From positions 93,111 to 157,110 of the forward strand of contig NZ_JADEWI010000011.1 of assembly GCF_015207705.1 (NCBI RefSeq): a stretch of 64,000 nucleotides of DNA, written 5' to 3'. Numbering within the stretch: the stretch's first letter is position 1; each line of letters opens with the position of its first letter. The notes beneath the pieces were generated by a model, which was not told where the DNA came from, did no database searches, and saw nothing but the letters and a program-made list of their open reading frames with translations. The position numbers and the translations under genes are program-made. Origin of the DNA: Nostoc sp. LEGE 06077 (GTDB lineage Bacteria; Cyanobacteriota; Cyanobacteriia; Cyanobacteriales; Nostocaceae). This document shows, one piece after another, positions 8,592 through 19,410 of this stretch.

Positions 8592-9135
8592 AAATGTCTC
8601 CTCAAATTTGAATTTAAATTTTTTTAGGCATGAAAATTAACGCAAGTCGAATATAATTTCGCTTGTGGGAATCACAAAATAATTTCAAGCTATTTTCAAA
8701 ATAGTTAACTCATCCCAATTACTTCTCATAAAAGGCTGAGATAACTAAAAATAATTACTTGGGTTTCAGGGCTTTGTTTGGGGATCACTTAATTCGTTGA
8801 AATTTAGTTTACAGGTTTTAACGTCAAATTGGTTAACTCCCAACCCATAATTCTTAAATAAATATTAGATTGATCATATAAGTAAAAATTTATTCTAGGC
8901 TGCAAAATCAACGAAGAATGACAATATATGGTGGGTTATTGATGATAACAATTAACTTTATACAATGATTGATTGAGAAAAACTCGATTTATGCAATCAA
9001 CCATCAATAATTTACTATGTATACGATTATCTAAATCTTATATTTTGTCTTCAAAATAAAATGTAATGGAAATAATTGATAATTACTTATGCTAAGTATT
9101 GCTTTTAGCCTATAGATAATCAAGAAAAAGCGCAG
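8592..9135. other. Divergent AT-rich promoter region of cmpA
   Basis: A 544-bp AT-rich spacer between cmpA (minus) and the endonuclease-like gene (plus). It should hold the CO2-responsive cmp promoter. Apart from one CmpR-like box near 8719 I see no small gene, RNA or strong hairpin in it. Confidence 0.6.
8719..8731. promoter_or_regulatory. Possible CmpR (LysR-type) binding box TTA-N7-TAA
   Basis: TTACTTCTCATAA lies 128 bp upstream of the cmpA start. CmpR of cyanobacteria binds TTA-N7/8-TAA boxes upstream of cmp genes when inorganic carbon is low. The motif is short and expected by chance in AT-rich DNA, and I found only one clear copy, so this is a weak call based on position. Confidence 0.3.
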
Positions 9136-10005
9136 ATGTCAAAATCAGCAAAGCAAATATTCACTCCGCGACCCGTTTATAAATACGATATCCAAGGTTG
9201 GCAAGCAAATACACAACCTGTGGCATCTGTCAATTTAGCAACTTTGACAATCGCTAATTTTAACGTCCTTTGTGACCTCTACGAAAAGGAGAAAATCGCC
9301 ACTGAAAAAAGATTACCCGCAATTGTTGAGCAGTTACGTCAATGTAACGCCGATATTATCGCCATCCAAGAAGCCACACCAAATTTATTAGATTTACTTT
9401 TATCGCAAACTTGGTTACGCAATTATTACATCTGCGAATCCAGCACAGCTGCAACAGTGCGACCTTACGGTAATTTATTATTGTCGCGTCTGCCTTTTAC
9501 ACTCGTTGACCATCAATTTTTTGGACGCAAGCGGGTATTGGTAGGCAGTTATGAAATTAATGGTCAATTATTGCACATTGCCGCAGTGCATTTAACCAGC
9601 CATCGCTCTCAAAATGCCCTAGAAAAACGCCAGCATCAGCTAACTACCATAGTTGGATATCTCCAACAACTACCAGGAAATAGCTTGATAGCTGGTGATT
9701 TCAATCCGCGAGGTAACGAACAAGAAAAGATATTAACAGGTGCTGGATATATCGATATCTGGCAAAAACTACATCCAGATGCAGCAGGTTATACATTTGA
9801 CCCCCAACGCAACTCCTTAGCGGCGTTGATGAGTTTACAGGGAATACCAGCTAGGCTTGATCGCATTTTATTACGAAGTCAAAACCATGATTGGCAAGCG
9901 CAGTCAATTGACTTGTTCGGTTGTGAACCAGTAACCGGTACAGAGGGGAAAATTTATCCATCCGATCATTTTGGTCTTCGTGCAGTTCTCAAAGCAACGA
10001 GATAA
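9136..10005 (+). CDS. Endonuclease/exonuclease/phosphatase family protein
   Basis: A 289-residue soluble protein of the DNase I-like metal-dependent phosphoesterase fold. Visible motifs in order are NFNVLCD (residues about 41-47), IIAIQEA (catalytic Glu, about 74-80), [18 protein letters not shown] (Asp-x-Asn, about 189-195) and the terminal SDHFGLRA (catalytic Asp-His). The family includes nucleases, phosphoinositide phosphatases and 2',5'- or poly(A)-phosphodiesterases, so the substrate cannot be set from sequence. It is followed after 26 bp by selO and the two may be co-transcribed. Confidence 0.8.
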   Translation: MSKSAKQIFTPRPVYKYDIQGWQANTQPVASVNLATLTIANFNVLCDLYEKEKIATEKRLPAIVEQLRQCNADIIAIQEATPNLLDLLLSQTWLRNYYICESSTAATVRPYGNLLLSRLPFTLVDHQFFGRKRVLVGSYEINGQLLHIAAVHLTSHRSQNALEKRQHQLTTIVGYLQQLPGNSLIAGDFNPRGNEQEKILTGAGYIDIWQKLHPDAAGYTFDPQRNSLAALMSLQGIPARLDRILLRSQNHDWQAQSIDLFGCEPVTGTEGKIYPSDHFGLRAVLKATR

Positions 10006-10064
10006 GGCGCTCTGCTGATGTCAGAGGTAGGATGAAGGGAATAATCCTTTTAAATTGGCGCGTA

Positions 10065-11522
10065 ATGACTCTGGCTGAAACTCCCAACCACGAAAACTCC
10101 CTCAATCCTTTGCTCACCCTCAACTATGAACCAGCCTTAGAATCTTTGGGGGATGATTACTACGATGAAGTAGCCGCAGAGGAATTCCCTCAGCATATTT
10201 TGCGCTGGCGTAATGATGCACTGTTATCTGATTTAGGACTAAACCCCCAAGCAGTTACAGATGAGCATTTTATTACCGCTTTTGGCAAATTCCAGGGACG
10301 CAAGCCTTTGTTAGCACTGCGTTACCACGGTTATCAGTTTGGTAACTATAACCCTTATTTAGGTGATGGTAGAGGCTTTTTGTACGGTCAAGTCCGCGCC
10401 AGTGATGGTGAATTATACGATTTTGGTACCAAAGGTTCTGGTCGAACACCTTACTCTCGTGGTGGTGATGGGATGCTGACACTCAAAGGCGGGGTACGGG
10501 AAGTTTTGGCCGCTGAAGCATTACACCAAATGGGAGTCCGCACCTCTCGCTGTTTCAGCATGATTGAAACTGGGTTATCTCTATGGCGGGGTGATGAACC
10601 TTCCCCCACACGTTCATCCGTTATGGTGAGAATGAGCAATTCTCATATTCGTTTTGGTAATTTTGAGCGTTTCCATTATTTGCAGCGTCCTGATCTAAGT
10701 AAAAAGTTGTTAGATCATGTAATTGAATATTATTACCACCATTTAGTCACCGAACAAGATAAATACGCCTTATTCTATGCCGAATTAGTCCAGCGAGTTG
10801 CCGAACTAGTCGCACAGTGGATGGCCGCAGGTTTTTGTCATGGAGTTCTCAATACTGACAATATGTCAATTACTGGGGAAAGCTTTGATTATGGCCCTTA
10901 TGCTTTTATTCCTACTTATGACCCTTATTTCACAGCTGCTTATTTCGACTATTACAAACGTTATTGTTATGGACATCAACCCAATATTTGCCAATGGAAT
11001 TTAGAAATGCTTCAGGAACCACTCAAGGCAATTATTGAGTTAACTGATATGCAAGCTGGATTAGCCAGCTTTGATAACTATTATGGTGCAGAATATCGCT
11101 ATTTAATGCTGAAAAAATTGGGTTTTGAGCAGTTGAACCATCCAGAAGCAGACGAACTTTTAGAATTAACCATTACATTCTTAAAAGAAAGCCAAGTTGG
11201 TTATCATCTCTTTTTCTCAGAAATGGCTCGGACTTTTTCTTCTAAGTGGCGAGATGATCCCGGTTGTGTACTCAACAATTCAGAAATTGTTCCAGCCGCA
11301 GGTACTTCTGCCATTTTTGATAATTGGTGCATAACCTACCATAAAATCCTAAATCATTTTGATTTAGATGAGATGGCAGTTATCGCCCAAAGCTTATCCA
11401 ATCATAACCCTAAAACTGTACCGATTAGACCCGTAATTGAATCAATTTGGCAACCCATTACTGAGGCTGATGACTGGCAAGATTTTATGGATTTAATTCA
11501 TCAAATTCAATCGAAACAGTAG
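10065..11522 (+). CDS. selO: Protein adenylyltransferase SelO (YdiU/UPF0061 family)
   Basis: SelO is a pseudokinase-fold enzyme that transfers AMP from ATP to Ser, Thr or Tyr of target proteins; in bacteria it has been linked to redox stress. The 485-residue protein shows family motifs [16 protein letters not shown] (ATP-binding loop), [14 protein letters not shown], and the metal/ATP segment [13 protein letters not shown] followed by [13 protein letters not shown] at 10065 is chosen because homology-like sequence ([16 protein letters not shown]) follows; an in-frame ATG at 10032 would add 11 residues. Bacterial members lack the selenocysteine of eukaryotic SelO, as here. Confidence 0.9.
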   Translation: MTLAETPNHENSLNPLLTLNYEPALESLGDDYYDEVAAEEFPQHILRWRNDALLSDLGLNPQAVTDEHFITAFGKFQGRKPLLALRYHGYQFGNYNPYLGDGRGFLYGQVRASDGELYDFGTKGSGRTPYSRGGDGMLTLKGGVREVLAAEALHQMGVRTSRCFSMIETGLSLWRGDEPSPTRSSVMVRMSNSHIRFGNFERFHYLQRPDLSKKLLDHVIEYYYHHLVTEQDKYALFYAELVQRVAELVAQWMAAGFCHGVLNTDNMSITGESFDYGPYAFIPTYDPYFTAAYFDYYKRYCYGHQPNICQWNLEMLQEPLKAIIELTDMQAGLASFDNYYGAEYRYLMLKKLGFEQLNHPEADELLELTITFLKESQVGYHLFFSEMARTFSSKWRDDPGCVLNNSEIVPAAGTSAIFDNWCITYHKILNHFDLDEMAVIAQSLSNHNPKTVPIRPVIESIWQPITEADDWQDFMDLIHQIQSKQ

Positions 11523-12462
11523 CATAACTTTCACTTGGAGAAGAATTCAGAAGCTATTCACTATCCGCACCGAATTTAATTTTGATCAAACATTATTGGG
11601 ATAGGTACAGATATTTTCATGTCTGTACCTATATTCATACTTATTTTTGAGCAATGCTAAATCCAAATTTTGTAGAGAAATCCGGTTTGATGCTGAAAAT
11701 TATTTGCGTAGGCAGGGAAGGGAGAATAGTCTACAGCCAAGAAGTTGGCTAGAAATTTACTGATTTTTGGCTAAAATCAAAGATGAGTCTGAGATATTGT
11801 TATTAACTTTACAGTATTTTGCAAATTAATGCGATAAAAATCTAAAAATTCAAAACAGGAATTATGCTTCTGCGCTATACTTCATACCCTAAAAATTTAG
11901 GTTTTATAAACAAGAAAACTCCTCTAAATGGTATTTGGAGTCAAAGCCAATCATCACAGCTTTTTTACTTCCATAGCAATCCTCAATGATTTCCCAACAT
12001 TTCTCCTCCTTGTCTCTTTTATTCAGATATAAAATAAGACTGCTATAGATTTTGGCTATTAGCTTTTAAATTTTGTTGTCATGTTTTTCATTAAATAAAG
12101 AGCAGTTATTACGATGATAGTCAGAAATGGATAAATGAGAGCTTTAAAAACCATCAAATAGCCAGTTAACAACATGATAGATGTATTAGTTGAAAACTCA
12201 CAATTTAACAGCCAGCAAAAATGCCAGTAGCAAACATAAACTTTTATTAATATTTATTTGCCAAAAATAAATCATTTTTGTTTCTAAATAGGCATTAGAT
12301 AGTTACAAAAGAAAAAATATAAGTAAAATTTAAGCATTTTCTGCAAAAAATACAAGAAAAAATTAATTTTAAAAATCTCGATATTGTAAAATAAATATTC
12401 ATAATTTTAATTAACAGTAATAATCATTCAGACAAATGCTGAAAGTGCTAGAGGATGAATAA
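11523..12462. other. 940-bp AT-rich intergenic region
   Basis: Very AT-rich spacer between selO and the large hybrid kinase. No convincing reading frame, RNA gene or strong terminator-like hairpin could be seen. AGAGGA at about 12450 is a plausible ribosome-binding site for the GTG start at 12463. Confidence 0.5.
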
Positions 12463-15400
12463 GTGGTTAGGCAGCACAGATATCATCAGTTCCCAGCAAG
12501 AGAAATTTTCAGCAAACGAGAGTTGCTGCCATTACTGGTTGGTATTATTGTTGCAGTTGCCGTAGTTCTGCTTTGGCAGAAGCTAGTAATTGAAGAGCAA
12601 TATAATATTAAACAACTGGTTCAACAACAAGCGATCGCCATTAGAACAGAATTAACAGCCCAAGTCAAGATGCGGATTCTGGCACTAGAGCGGATGGGCA
12701 AAAACTGGCAATTGCATGATAACTTTGATCAGAGAAAATGGCGCACTGAAGCAGCCGCCTACATCCAAGATTTTGGAGGATATCAAACTCTGGGATGGAT
12801 AGATCCATCATTGCGTGTTAGATGGACTGTACCTGAAGTTAACTATCAAATCACCCAGACTTTAGAGCTAACTCAAAAACCTCAACTACGCACAGCACTA
12901 GAAACAGCACGCAACCGCCGGCAAACAACTTTTACGCCCACATTTGAACTGCTTCAAGGTAAGAAAGGATTTTTTGCATACCTGCCATTATGGATTGGCG
13001 AACAGTTTAATGGCTTGATCGTCGGAGTTTTTCAGATTCAACCATTATTAGATTCTTTGGTGCATTTGCCACCAGGGTATCAAATTAGAGTCTTTGAGGA
13101 TGGACAATTAATTTACGGACAGAACCTATTACCAACCCAGCTATTAAATTGGCAACAGCAAGTAAGCCTTGATTTATATGGAAGCAACTGGCAAATAGCA
13201 GTCTATCCTTCTTTAGAATTATTAACCAACTTGCGATCGCCGCTGCCATTAGTGGTTTTAGTTTCTGGGTTATTTATCGCCAGCATATTAGCATTATGTA
13301 TTTATTTTGCTCAGAGTACCGAACGCAGAAACAAACGGATAGCTGCCATTAATCAAGAATTAGCAGACCGCATTTATGAGCATAAAAAAACTGAAATTGC
13401 TCTGCGTGCTAGTGAAACTCACTTGCGAGAATTATTAGAAACAGTAAAAGTAATTCCTTGGGAATTCGATGTCAAAACTTGGCGATTTACATATATTGGC
13501 CCACAAGCAGAAGCTTTATTAGATTATCCTCTAGAAGAATGGTATCAAGAAAATTTTTGGCTGAATCATCTGCATCCCCACGACCGAGAACAGGCGATGC
13601 GAGTTTGCCAAGAAGCCGCTGCAAAAGCAGAAAACCACGAATTTGAATATCGGATGTTAACCGCTAGTGGACGAGTAGTGTGGTTGCGGGACATTGTAAA
13701 TGTTGTCAAGAATAATGCAACCCCCATGATGCTCAGGGGGTTTATGTTTGAGATTACAGATTTGAAGCTAGTTGAAGAAACTCTCCGATTGCGAGAACGC
13801 GCCCTAGCCGCAGCTAGTGATGGAATCACAATTGCTGATGCCAGACTTCCGCATCAACCAATTATTTATGTTAACCCTGCCTTTGAATTAATCACAGGCT
13901 ATAGTGCTGCGGAAATTATTGGCTATAACTGTGCTTTTTTGCCAGGAACAGATCCTCTACAACCAGCAATTCAACAACTGCAATCATCCATGAAAGCTGG
14001 GAAGATTTGCCAAGTATTGTTGCGTAACTACCGCAAAGATGGCAGTTTATTTTGGAATGAATTGAGCATCTCTCCAATTCATGATGACACTGGGAGATTA
14101 AGCCATTTTATTGGGATTCATAAAGATATTAGCGATCGCCAACAAGCAGAATTAACTTTGCAACGCCAAGCCCTGATCTTTGAGAATATGTATGATGGCG
14201 TAATTATCACTGATTTAACCGGCACAATTATTGACTGGAATGGTGCGGCTGAGTGGATGTTTGGCTATAGCAAAGCCGAAATATTGGGCAGAACTACGAG
14301 TATTTTATATACACCGGAGGCAGTTACTAAACTCATACCCCAGATTTTGCCAGAGATTCAGCGGCAAGGACGTTGGGCTGGGGAAATTAAATTTATCCGC
14401 AAAGATGGCAGTCAAGGAATTTGTGAAACTACAGTCATTCTTTTACAAGATGAACAAGGCCAACCTATTGCCAGTGTAATTTTTAATCACGATATCACAG
14501 AACGAGTACTAGCACAACAAGCATTGCAGCGACAATTACATCAAACACTACTATTAAAACAAATTACCCAGCAAATCCGGCAAAGTCTGGATAGCAAAGA
14601 AATTTTTGCCACTGCCGCCGTCCAAATTGGGCAAGCATTTCAAGCTGAACGCTGCCTAATTCACTCTTATATTAGCGATACCATACCCTACATTCCCTTG
14701 GTGGCAGAGTATAATAATTTTCCCACCTACGCCAGTCGGGAAACAGTGAAAATTCCTGTAATCGGTAATCCCCATGCCGAGCAAATGATGACCCAGGATA
14801 AAGCGATCGCGTCTAATAATGTATATGCTGACCCTTTACTCCAAGGATCGCAAGCAATTTGCCGAGAAATGGGCTTAAAGTCTATGTTAGCAGTCCGCAC
14901 ATCTTATCAAGGAGAAGCGAATGGTGCGATCGGCTTACATCAGTGCAGCTATTTTCGCCAATGGACAACAGCAGAAATTGAATTATTAGAAGCAGTCGCA
15001 GCCCAAGTCGGCATTGCTCTCGCCCAAGCCCATTTATTAGAACAAGAAACTCGTCAACGGGAAGAACTAACCTTAAAGAACTTTGCCCTAGAACAGGCCA
15101 AACGTCAAGCAGAGGCAGCTAACCGCGCCAAAAGTGAATTCTTGGCCATGATGAGCCATGAAATTCGCACCCCGATGAATGCTGTGATTGGGATGACAGA
15201 ACTGTTATTGGATACAGACTTGACTCCCCAACAGCGAGACCTTGTAGAAACCGTGCATACTAGTGGCGATGCCTTACTCACCATCATTAATGACATCCTC
15301 GACTTCTCCAAAATTGAGTCCGGTAGGCTGGAACTAGAAGAAAAATCCTTTGATTTAAAAGCCTGTGTAGAACAGGTAATTGACCTATTAGCGCCAAAAG

Positions 15401-17175
15401 CTGCCCAAAAACAGATTGAACTAATTTACCTCATCCATCCCCAAGTGCCGACACATATTATCGGCGACATCACACGCTTGCGCCAAGTGTTGATGAACTT
15501 GCTCAACAATGCAATTAAATTCACCCAGCAAGGCGAAGTTGTCCTCTCTGTATACGCTAACCAATTAGAAACGCCCCATCTCGAAACCACCTGCAAAATT
15601 CTCTTTAGCATCCAGGACACAGGTATTGGTATCACTCCAGAGAAAATGGCCCGGCTATTCCAACCCTTCATCCAAGCAGATGCCTCCATGACTAGACTTT
15701 ACGGCGGTACGGGACTGGGACTCGTTATTAGCCAACGCTTGAGTGAGATGATGTATGGTAGTTTGTGGGTTGAGAGTCGTGGCTGTATTGGTGGCAATCC
15801 TGATCCTGGCTGGCAAAATCACAAGCCTGTGTCTGCAACTTTCTCCCCTGATGGTTCTACTTTTTACTTTACAATTACCAGCAAAGTCCTGACCCAGCCC
15901 GCATCATCAGAAGTGACTACTTCTTTTGCTCAATTGGCTGGTAAGCGACTGCTAATCGTGGATGAGAATCCTACCAACAGCAAAATTCTCAGCTTGCAAG
16001 TACAGTTCTGGCAAATGCAAACATACATTGCTGAATCAGGTGAAGCAGCTTTAGCTTTACTGGCACAAGGAATGGAGTTTGATATTGCCATTCTCGATCT
16101 GCCAATGGCCAAAACTGACGGACTGCAATTAGCTCAAGCTATTCGTCAGCAGCTGGGTGGTCAAAATCTGCCATTAATCCTGTTGGCTTCTTTAAGCACC
16201 CCAGAAATAGTGAGAGAGTTTAATCATCTGGAACTAGTTGTCTGTTTAACTAAACCCATCAAACAATCTCAACTCCACTACGTTCTAACTCATACCTGCG
16301 GACATCATTTACTCCCGTCCTATATTTCTCGTTCACATATTTCTCCCTTTGATGTTCATTTAGCCGAGAAAATACCCCTCAAGATTCTCGTGGCAGAAGA
16401 TAGCTTGGTGAACCAGAAAGTGGCACTATTAATGTTGCAGAAAATTGGCTACCAAGCAGATGTAGTAGCTGACGGACGAGAAGTCATTCAAGCATTGCAA
16501 CGTCAACCATATAATGTAGTGTTGATGGACATACATATGCCCGAAATGGATGGGCTAGAAACCAGCCAAATTATTTCTCAACAATGGGAAGCGAGTACTC
16601 GTCCTTATATTATTGCCATCACAGCCAACGCTATGCGCGGCGATCGCGAAGCTTGTTTAGCCGCTGGGATGGATGATTACATCAGCAAACCCATCCAGAT
16701 GGCAGAGTTAGTCAAAGCACTGCGGAAATGTCAGCCTTTTATCCCTACGGAAAAACCACCAATACAAACATTTCTGCCATCCCAGAGTCAATCTAAAACG
16801 CCAAATTTAGTAATATCTGCAATTGATCACAAAGTTTTGCAATCTTTGCGTCAGATGTTGGCCTGGGATCAGGTAGCATTTATAGAACTACTGCACTGTT
16901 ATTTTTTAGAAGCTCCAAAACTCATACAAGAAATTCAGTCATCTGTGGCAGCAGAAGATGCCGAAACTTTATGGAAGACGGCTCATAAACTCAAGTCTAG
17001 TAGTGCTTCTGTCGGAGCCACCAGCCTTGCTCAACTGTGTAAGCAGTTAGAAGCAAAGGGTAGAAGTAATGATCCTGTCGGGTGTGCAGATATCTTGTCA
17101 CAACTTCAGCAAGAGTATGAGCAAGTCAAAACGGGATTGCAATTAGAACTGGAGGAGGGGGATAATGAAAACTAA
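12463..17175 (+). CDS. Hybrid histidine kinase: CHASE-PAS-LOV-like-PAS-GAF-HK-REC-REC-Hpt
   Basis: A 1570-residue membrane phosphorelay sensor. A transmembrane helix (about 21-43), a CHASE-like periplasmic domain (about 45-255) and a second helix (about 261-283) precede three PAS domains (about 320-435, 447-557, 565-680). The middle PAS has LOV features: GYNCAFLPG with Cys490, and NYRKDGSLFWNELSISPI. A GAF domain (about 710-860) leads to HisKA with MSHEIRTPMN (His899), an ATPase domain with GTGLGLVISQ, two receivers (AILDLPMAKTDG and VLMDIHMPEMDG) and a C-terminal Hpt with TAHKLKSSS. GTG at 12463 is the first possible start after an in-frame stop. It overlaps the diguanylate cyclase gene by 11 bp, so the pair probably forms one phosphorelay to c-di-GMP. 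Confidence 0.92.
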   Translation: MVRQHRYHQFPAREIFSKRELLPLLVGIIVAVAVVLLWQKLVIEEQYNIKQLVQQQAIAIRTELTAQVKMRILALERMGKNWQLHDNFDQRKWRTEAAAYIQDFGGYQTLGWIDPSLRVRWTVPEVNYQITQTLELTQKPQLRTALETARNRRQTTFTPTFELLQGKKGFFAYLPLWIGEQFNGLIVGVFQIQPLLDSLVHLPPGYQIRVFEDGQLIYGQNLLPTQLLNWQQQVSLDLYGSNWQIAVYPSLELLTNLRSPLPLVVLVSGLFIASILALCIYFAQSTERRNKRIAAINQELADRIYEHKKTEIALRASETHLRELLETVKVIPWEFDVKTWRFTYIGPQAEALLDYPLEEWYQENFWLNHLHPHDREQAMRVCQEAAAKAENHEFEYRMLTASGRVVWLRDIVNVVKNNATPMMLRGFMFEITDLKLVEETLRLRERALAAASDGITIADARLPHQPIIYVNPAFELITGYSAAEIIGYNCAFLPGTDPLQPAIQQLQSSMKAGKICQVLLRNYRKDGSLFWNELSISPIHDDTGRLSHFIGIHKDISDRQQAELTLQRQALIFENMYDGVIITDLTGTIIDWNGAAEWMFGYSKAEILGRTTSILYTPEAVTKLIPQILPEIQRQGRWAGEIKFIRKDGSQGICETTVILLQDEQGQPIASVIFNHDITERVLAQQALQRQLHQTLLLKQITQQIRQSLDSKEIFATAAVQIGQAFQAERCLIHSYISDTIPYIPLVAEYNNFPTYASRETVKIPVIGNPHAEQMMTQDKAIASNNVYADPLLQGSQAICREMGLKSMLAVRTSYQGEANGAIGLHQCSYFRQWTTAEIELLEAVAAQVGIALAQAHLLEQETRQREELTLKNFALEQAKRQAEAANRAKSEFLAMMSHEIRTPMNAVIGMTELLLDTDLTPQQRDLVETVHTSGDALLTIINDILDFSKIESGRLELEEKSFDLKACVEQVIDLLAPKAAQKQIELIYLIHPQVPTHIIGDITRLRQVLMNLLNNAIKFTQQGEVVLSVYANQLETPHLETTCKILFSIQDTGIGITPEKMARLFQPFIQADASMTRLYGGTGLGLVISQRLSEMMYGSLWVESRGCIGGNPDPGWQNHKPVSATFSPDGSTFYFTITSKVLTQPASSEVTTSFAQLAGKRLLIVDENPTNSKILSLQVQFWQMQTYIAESGEAALALLAQGMEFDIAILDLPMAKTDGLQLAQAIRQQLGGQNLPLILLASLSTPEIVREFNHLELVVCLTKPIKQSQLHYVLTHTCGHHLLPSYISRSHISPFDVHLAEKIPLKILVAEDSLVNQKVALLMLQKIGYQADVVADGREVIQALQRQPYNVVLMDIHMPEMDGLETSQIISQQWEASTRPYIIAITANAMRGDREACLAAGMDDYISKPIQMAELVKALRKCQPFIPTEKPPIQTFLPSQSQSKTPNLVISAIDHKVLQSLRQMLAWDQVAFIELLHCYFLEAPKLIQEIQSSVAAEDAETLWKTAHKLKSSSASVGATSLAQLCKQLEAKGRSNDPVGCADILSQLQQEYEQVKTGLQLELEEGDNEN

Positions 17176-18148
17176 CTTTTACAAAAACCAATCTCTAGTT
17201 TTGATTGTTGACGATGAAGCATTTATCCGCACCCAGCTGCGACTAGCCTTAGAGCGAGATGGATATCAGATAGCGGAGGCACGAGATGGCATCGAAGCGT
17301 TAATTATGTTTCAGCAATTGCAACCCCAGATTGTCCTGTTGGATGCCATTATGCCGGGGATGGACGGATTTGAGTGTTGTATGCAGTTACAATCTTTAGA
17401 CCAAGGCAAGTATACGCCAGTGTTGATGATTACGGGATTAGAAGATCAAGAGTCCGTTGACCAAGCCTTTGATGCGGGTGCAATTGATTATGTGACTAAA
17501 CCAATTCACTGGCCAGTCTTACGCCAGCGGGTCAAACGCTTAATTCAGCAATCTCAGCTTCAAAAACAACTAGAAGCTGCTAATCAAGAATTGCAAAGAT
17601 TGGTGACTATTGATGGTTTAACTCAAGTAGCTAGTCGCAGACGCTTTGAAGAATATTTTTCCCAAGAATGGCAACGGATGGCGCGAGAACAATTACCTTT
17701 GTCTTTGATTTTGTGTGATGTTGATTACTTTAAATCTTACAACGATACTTATGGACATCGGGCAGGCGATCGCTGTTTGCAAAAGGTAGCACAAGCCATC
17801 AAAGATACAGTTAAACGTCCGGCGGATTTAGTTGCTCGTTATGGTGGTGAAGAATTCGCTGTGATTTTACCCAAAACAGAGATGCAGGGAGCCGCGAATT
17901 TAGCAGAAAAAATTTGCTCAGTGGTGAGAAAATTGGCCATTCCCCATAGCAATTCGCAAGTCAGTGGTTATGTGACCATTAGTGGTGGGGTAGCAGCGGA
18001 TATTCCTCAACCTGGTTCTGACTTTCAAGATATGATTTCTGCTGCCGATCGCGCATTATATCAAGCCAAAATTGAAGGGCGCGATCGCTTTCAGCAGTCT
18101 AACAAGCAATCAACTTACAATTTCTCTATTCCTCGTTGGGGTACATGA
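17165..18148 (+). CDS. Response regulator with GGDEF diguanylate cyclase domain
   Basis: Residues about 8-125 form a receiver (VLIVDDEAF acidic pair, phospho-acceptor in VLLDAIMPGMDG, conserved Lys in YVTKPI). Residues about 150-315 form a GGDEF domain with the active-site loop RYGGEEF, and the metal-binding DVDYFKSYND segment, so it should be catalytically active, making c-di-GMP from two GTP. I see no clear RxxD inhibitory site. No EAL domain. The start overlaps the hybrid kinase gene by 11 bp, making that kinase the obvious phosphodonor. Confidence 0.92.
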   Translation: MKTNFYKNQSLVLIVDDEAFIRTQLRLALERDGYQIAEARDGIEALIMFQQLQPQIVLLDAIMPGMDGFECCMQLQSLDQGKYTPVLMITGLEDQESVDQAFDAGAIDYVTKPIHWPVLRQRVKRLIQQSQLQKQLEAANQELQRLVTIDGLTQVASRRRFEEYFSQEWQRMAREQLPLSLILCDVDYFKSYNDTYGHRAGDRCLQKVAQAIKDTVKRPADLVARYGGEEFAVILPKTEMQGAANLAEKICSVVRKLAIPHSNSQVSGYVTISGGVAADIPQPGSDFQDMISAADRALYQAKIEGRDRFQQSNKQSTYNFSIPRWGT

Positions 18149-18184
18149 TATCTTTGTACTGTCAGGCATCAGGGAGAGAACACG

Positions 18185-18341
18185 ATGACTAGTGAAGTTG
18201 TCCGCCTTGTCCTACCAGAGCATACCCAACTACCAGAATCTGATGGCAGTTTTGGGAAAATTTTCAGGAGCATCCTCAAAGTATTCTGTTGACTGATTCG
18301 ATTCAACCACGATTACAACAAATTCATTCTGATGCTCTATA
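18185..18341 (+). pseudogene. Frameshifted, truncated Uma2-family (DUF820) remnant
   Basis: The first frame from ATG 18185 reads MTSEVVRLVLPEHTQLPESD, and after a frameshift near 18255 the next frame reads ENFQEHPQSILLTDSIQPRL and then stops at 18341. Together these match, from memory, the N-terminus of the Uma2 family of PD-(D/E)XK-type proteins that is greatly expanded in filamentous cyanobacteria. The remaining two thirds of such a gene (about 130 more codons including the nuclease core) are missing. The end overlaps the stop of the glycerate kinase gene on the other strand. Confidence 0.7.
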
Positions 18342-19374
18342 AACTGTAAATTGCACCAAAAGTCCGATCTGGAGAAATTTCAATTACCAAATCAGCAACC
18401 GATGGCGATCGCAGCATGGGTTTGAGAAATAATTCTGGATGGAGCGATCGCCAAAAATAGTTGACAAAATCTTCAATTTCTGAATCACTCATTCCTGATT
18501 TACCAGCAGTCACCATCTGTTGTTCCGCTTGCTTACGCCATTCTAGGGAACTGCGATAATCTGTGGGATACAGCAAAATCAAGCTATCTAATTGCTCCCA
18601 CAATGGAAGATAATTGCTCAATTGACGATTTATATCACGGGCAAATGCTTTGTCTGCATCGGTAATAATCGGTGGCGGTGCTAAATCAAAAAACATTGGA
18701 TCAATTGGTCGCACACCCACAAACCAGCCTTCAAATAATAGGATATCTATATTTGTCATAATTTCTGGAGTGGTGCGATCGCCTGCACCTGTATGAAGCG
18801 ATTTATCAAACCGAGGAACAGTTACAGACGTTTCTCCTTGGCGAATTTGCTCTAACACATTTAAGCCTAAATCTAGATCATGGGTTCCTGGTGGCCCTCG
18901 CCAAATCAAGCGGGGGTCTTGTTGTAATAAAATTAGGCGATCGCTGTAAGTTTTATATAAGTCATCTAATGACCAACTGAGAGTGCGATATCCCAACTGC
19001 TGAAGAATTAAGGATAAAACTTGGCACATTGTAGTTTTGCCTGTACCTTGTACTCCTAAGATTCCTTGAATCAAAGGACGGTTTAAGCTGTGGCGGTGTG
19101 CGGCTAATTTCATTCCTAGAGGTAGCCATAAATCCCACAACACCTCTAACATTTCTTCAAAGTTGGCACGCAGATTAGTTTGGCAGAATTGCCGAAAAGC
19201 TGGTAAAACAAATTTGAGTAACTGCGATCGCTCTTGGATCATTTCATCAACATTTGTCTGTGTAATCCCAAAAGCCTTTGCTTTTAAAGGATCAGCCAGT
19301 GCTGCAACTCGTATTTGCTGCCAAGTCAACTCTGGAATATCCTCTGCGATAATTTCTCCGAGCCAAGAATACAT
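18337..19374 (-). CDS. glyK: D-glycerate 3-kinase (plant/cyanobacterial GLYK type)
   Basis: P-loop kinase that phosphorylates D-glycerate to 3-phosphoglycerate, the last step of photorespiration. 345 residues; Walker A GVQGTGKTTM (about 107-116), then SWSLDDLYKTY (catalytic Asp pair), RGPPGTHDLDLG, TVPRFDKS and ILLFEGWFVGVR, all typical of the GLYK family found in plants and cyanobacteria and unrelated to bacterial GlxK. About 100 helical residues precede the P-loop. Start ATG at 19374. The ycf20-like gene lies 36 bp upstream on the same strand, so they may share a transcript. Confidence 0.85.
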   Translation of the reverse strand: MYSWLGEIIAEDIPELTWQQIRVAALADPLKAKAFGITQTNVDEMIQERSQLLKFVLPAFRQFCQTNLRANFEEMLEVLWDLWLPLGMKLAAHRHSLNRPLIQGILGVQGTGKTTMCQVLSLILQQLGYRTLSWSLDDLYKTYSDRLILLQQDPRLIWRGPPGTHDLDLGLNVLEQIRQGETSVTVPRFDKSLHTGAGDRTTPEIMTNIDILLFEGWFVGVRPIDPMFFDLAPPPIITDADKAFARDINRQLSNYLPLWEQLDSLILLYPTDYRSSLEWRKQAEQQMVTAGKSGMSDSEIEDFVNYFWRSLHPELFLKPMLRSPSVADLVIEISPDRTFGAIYSL

Positions 19375-19410
19375 TGCTAATTTTCCTCACCACCACTATG
19401 CACAAATTTT

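Noticed and set aside
12463..17175. Phytochrome-type photoreceptor
   Set aside because: The GAF domain lacks a chromophore-binding Cys-His context, and there is no PHY domain.
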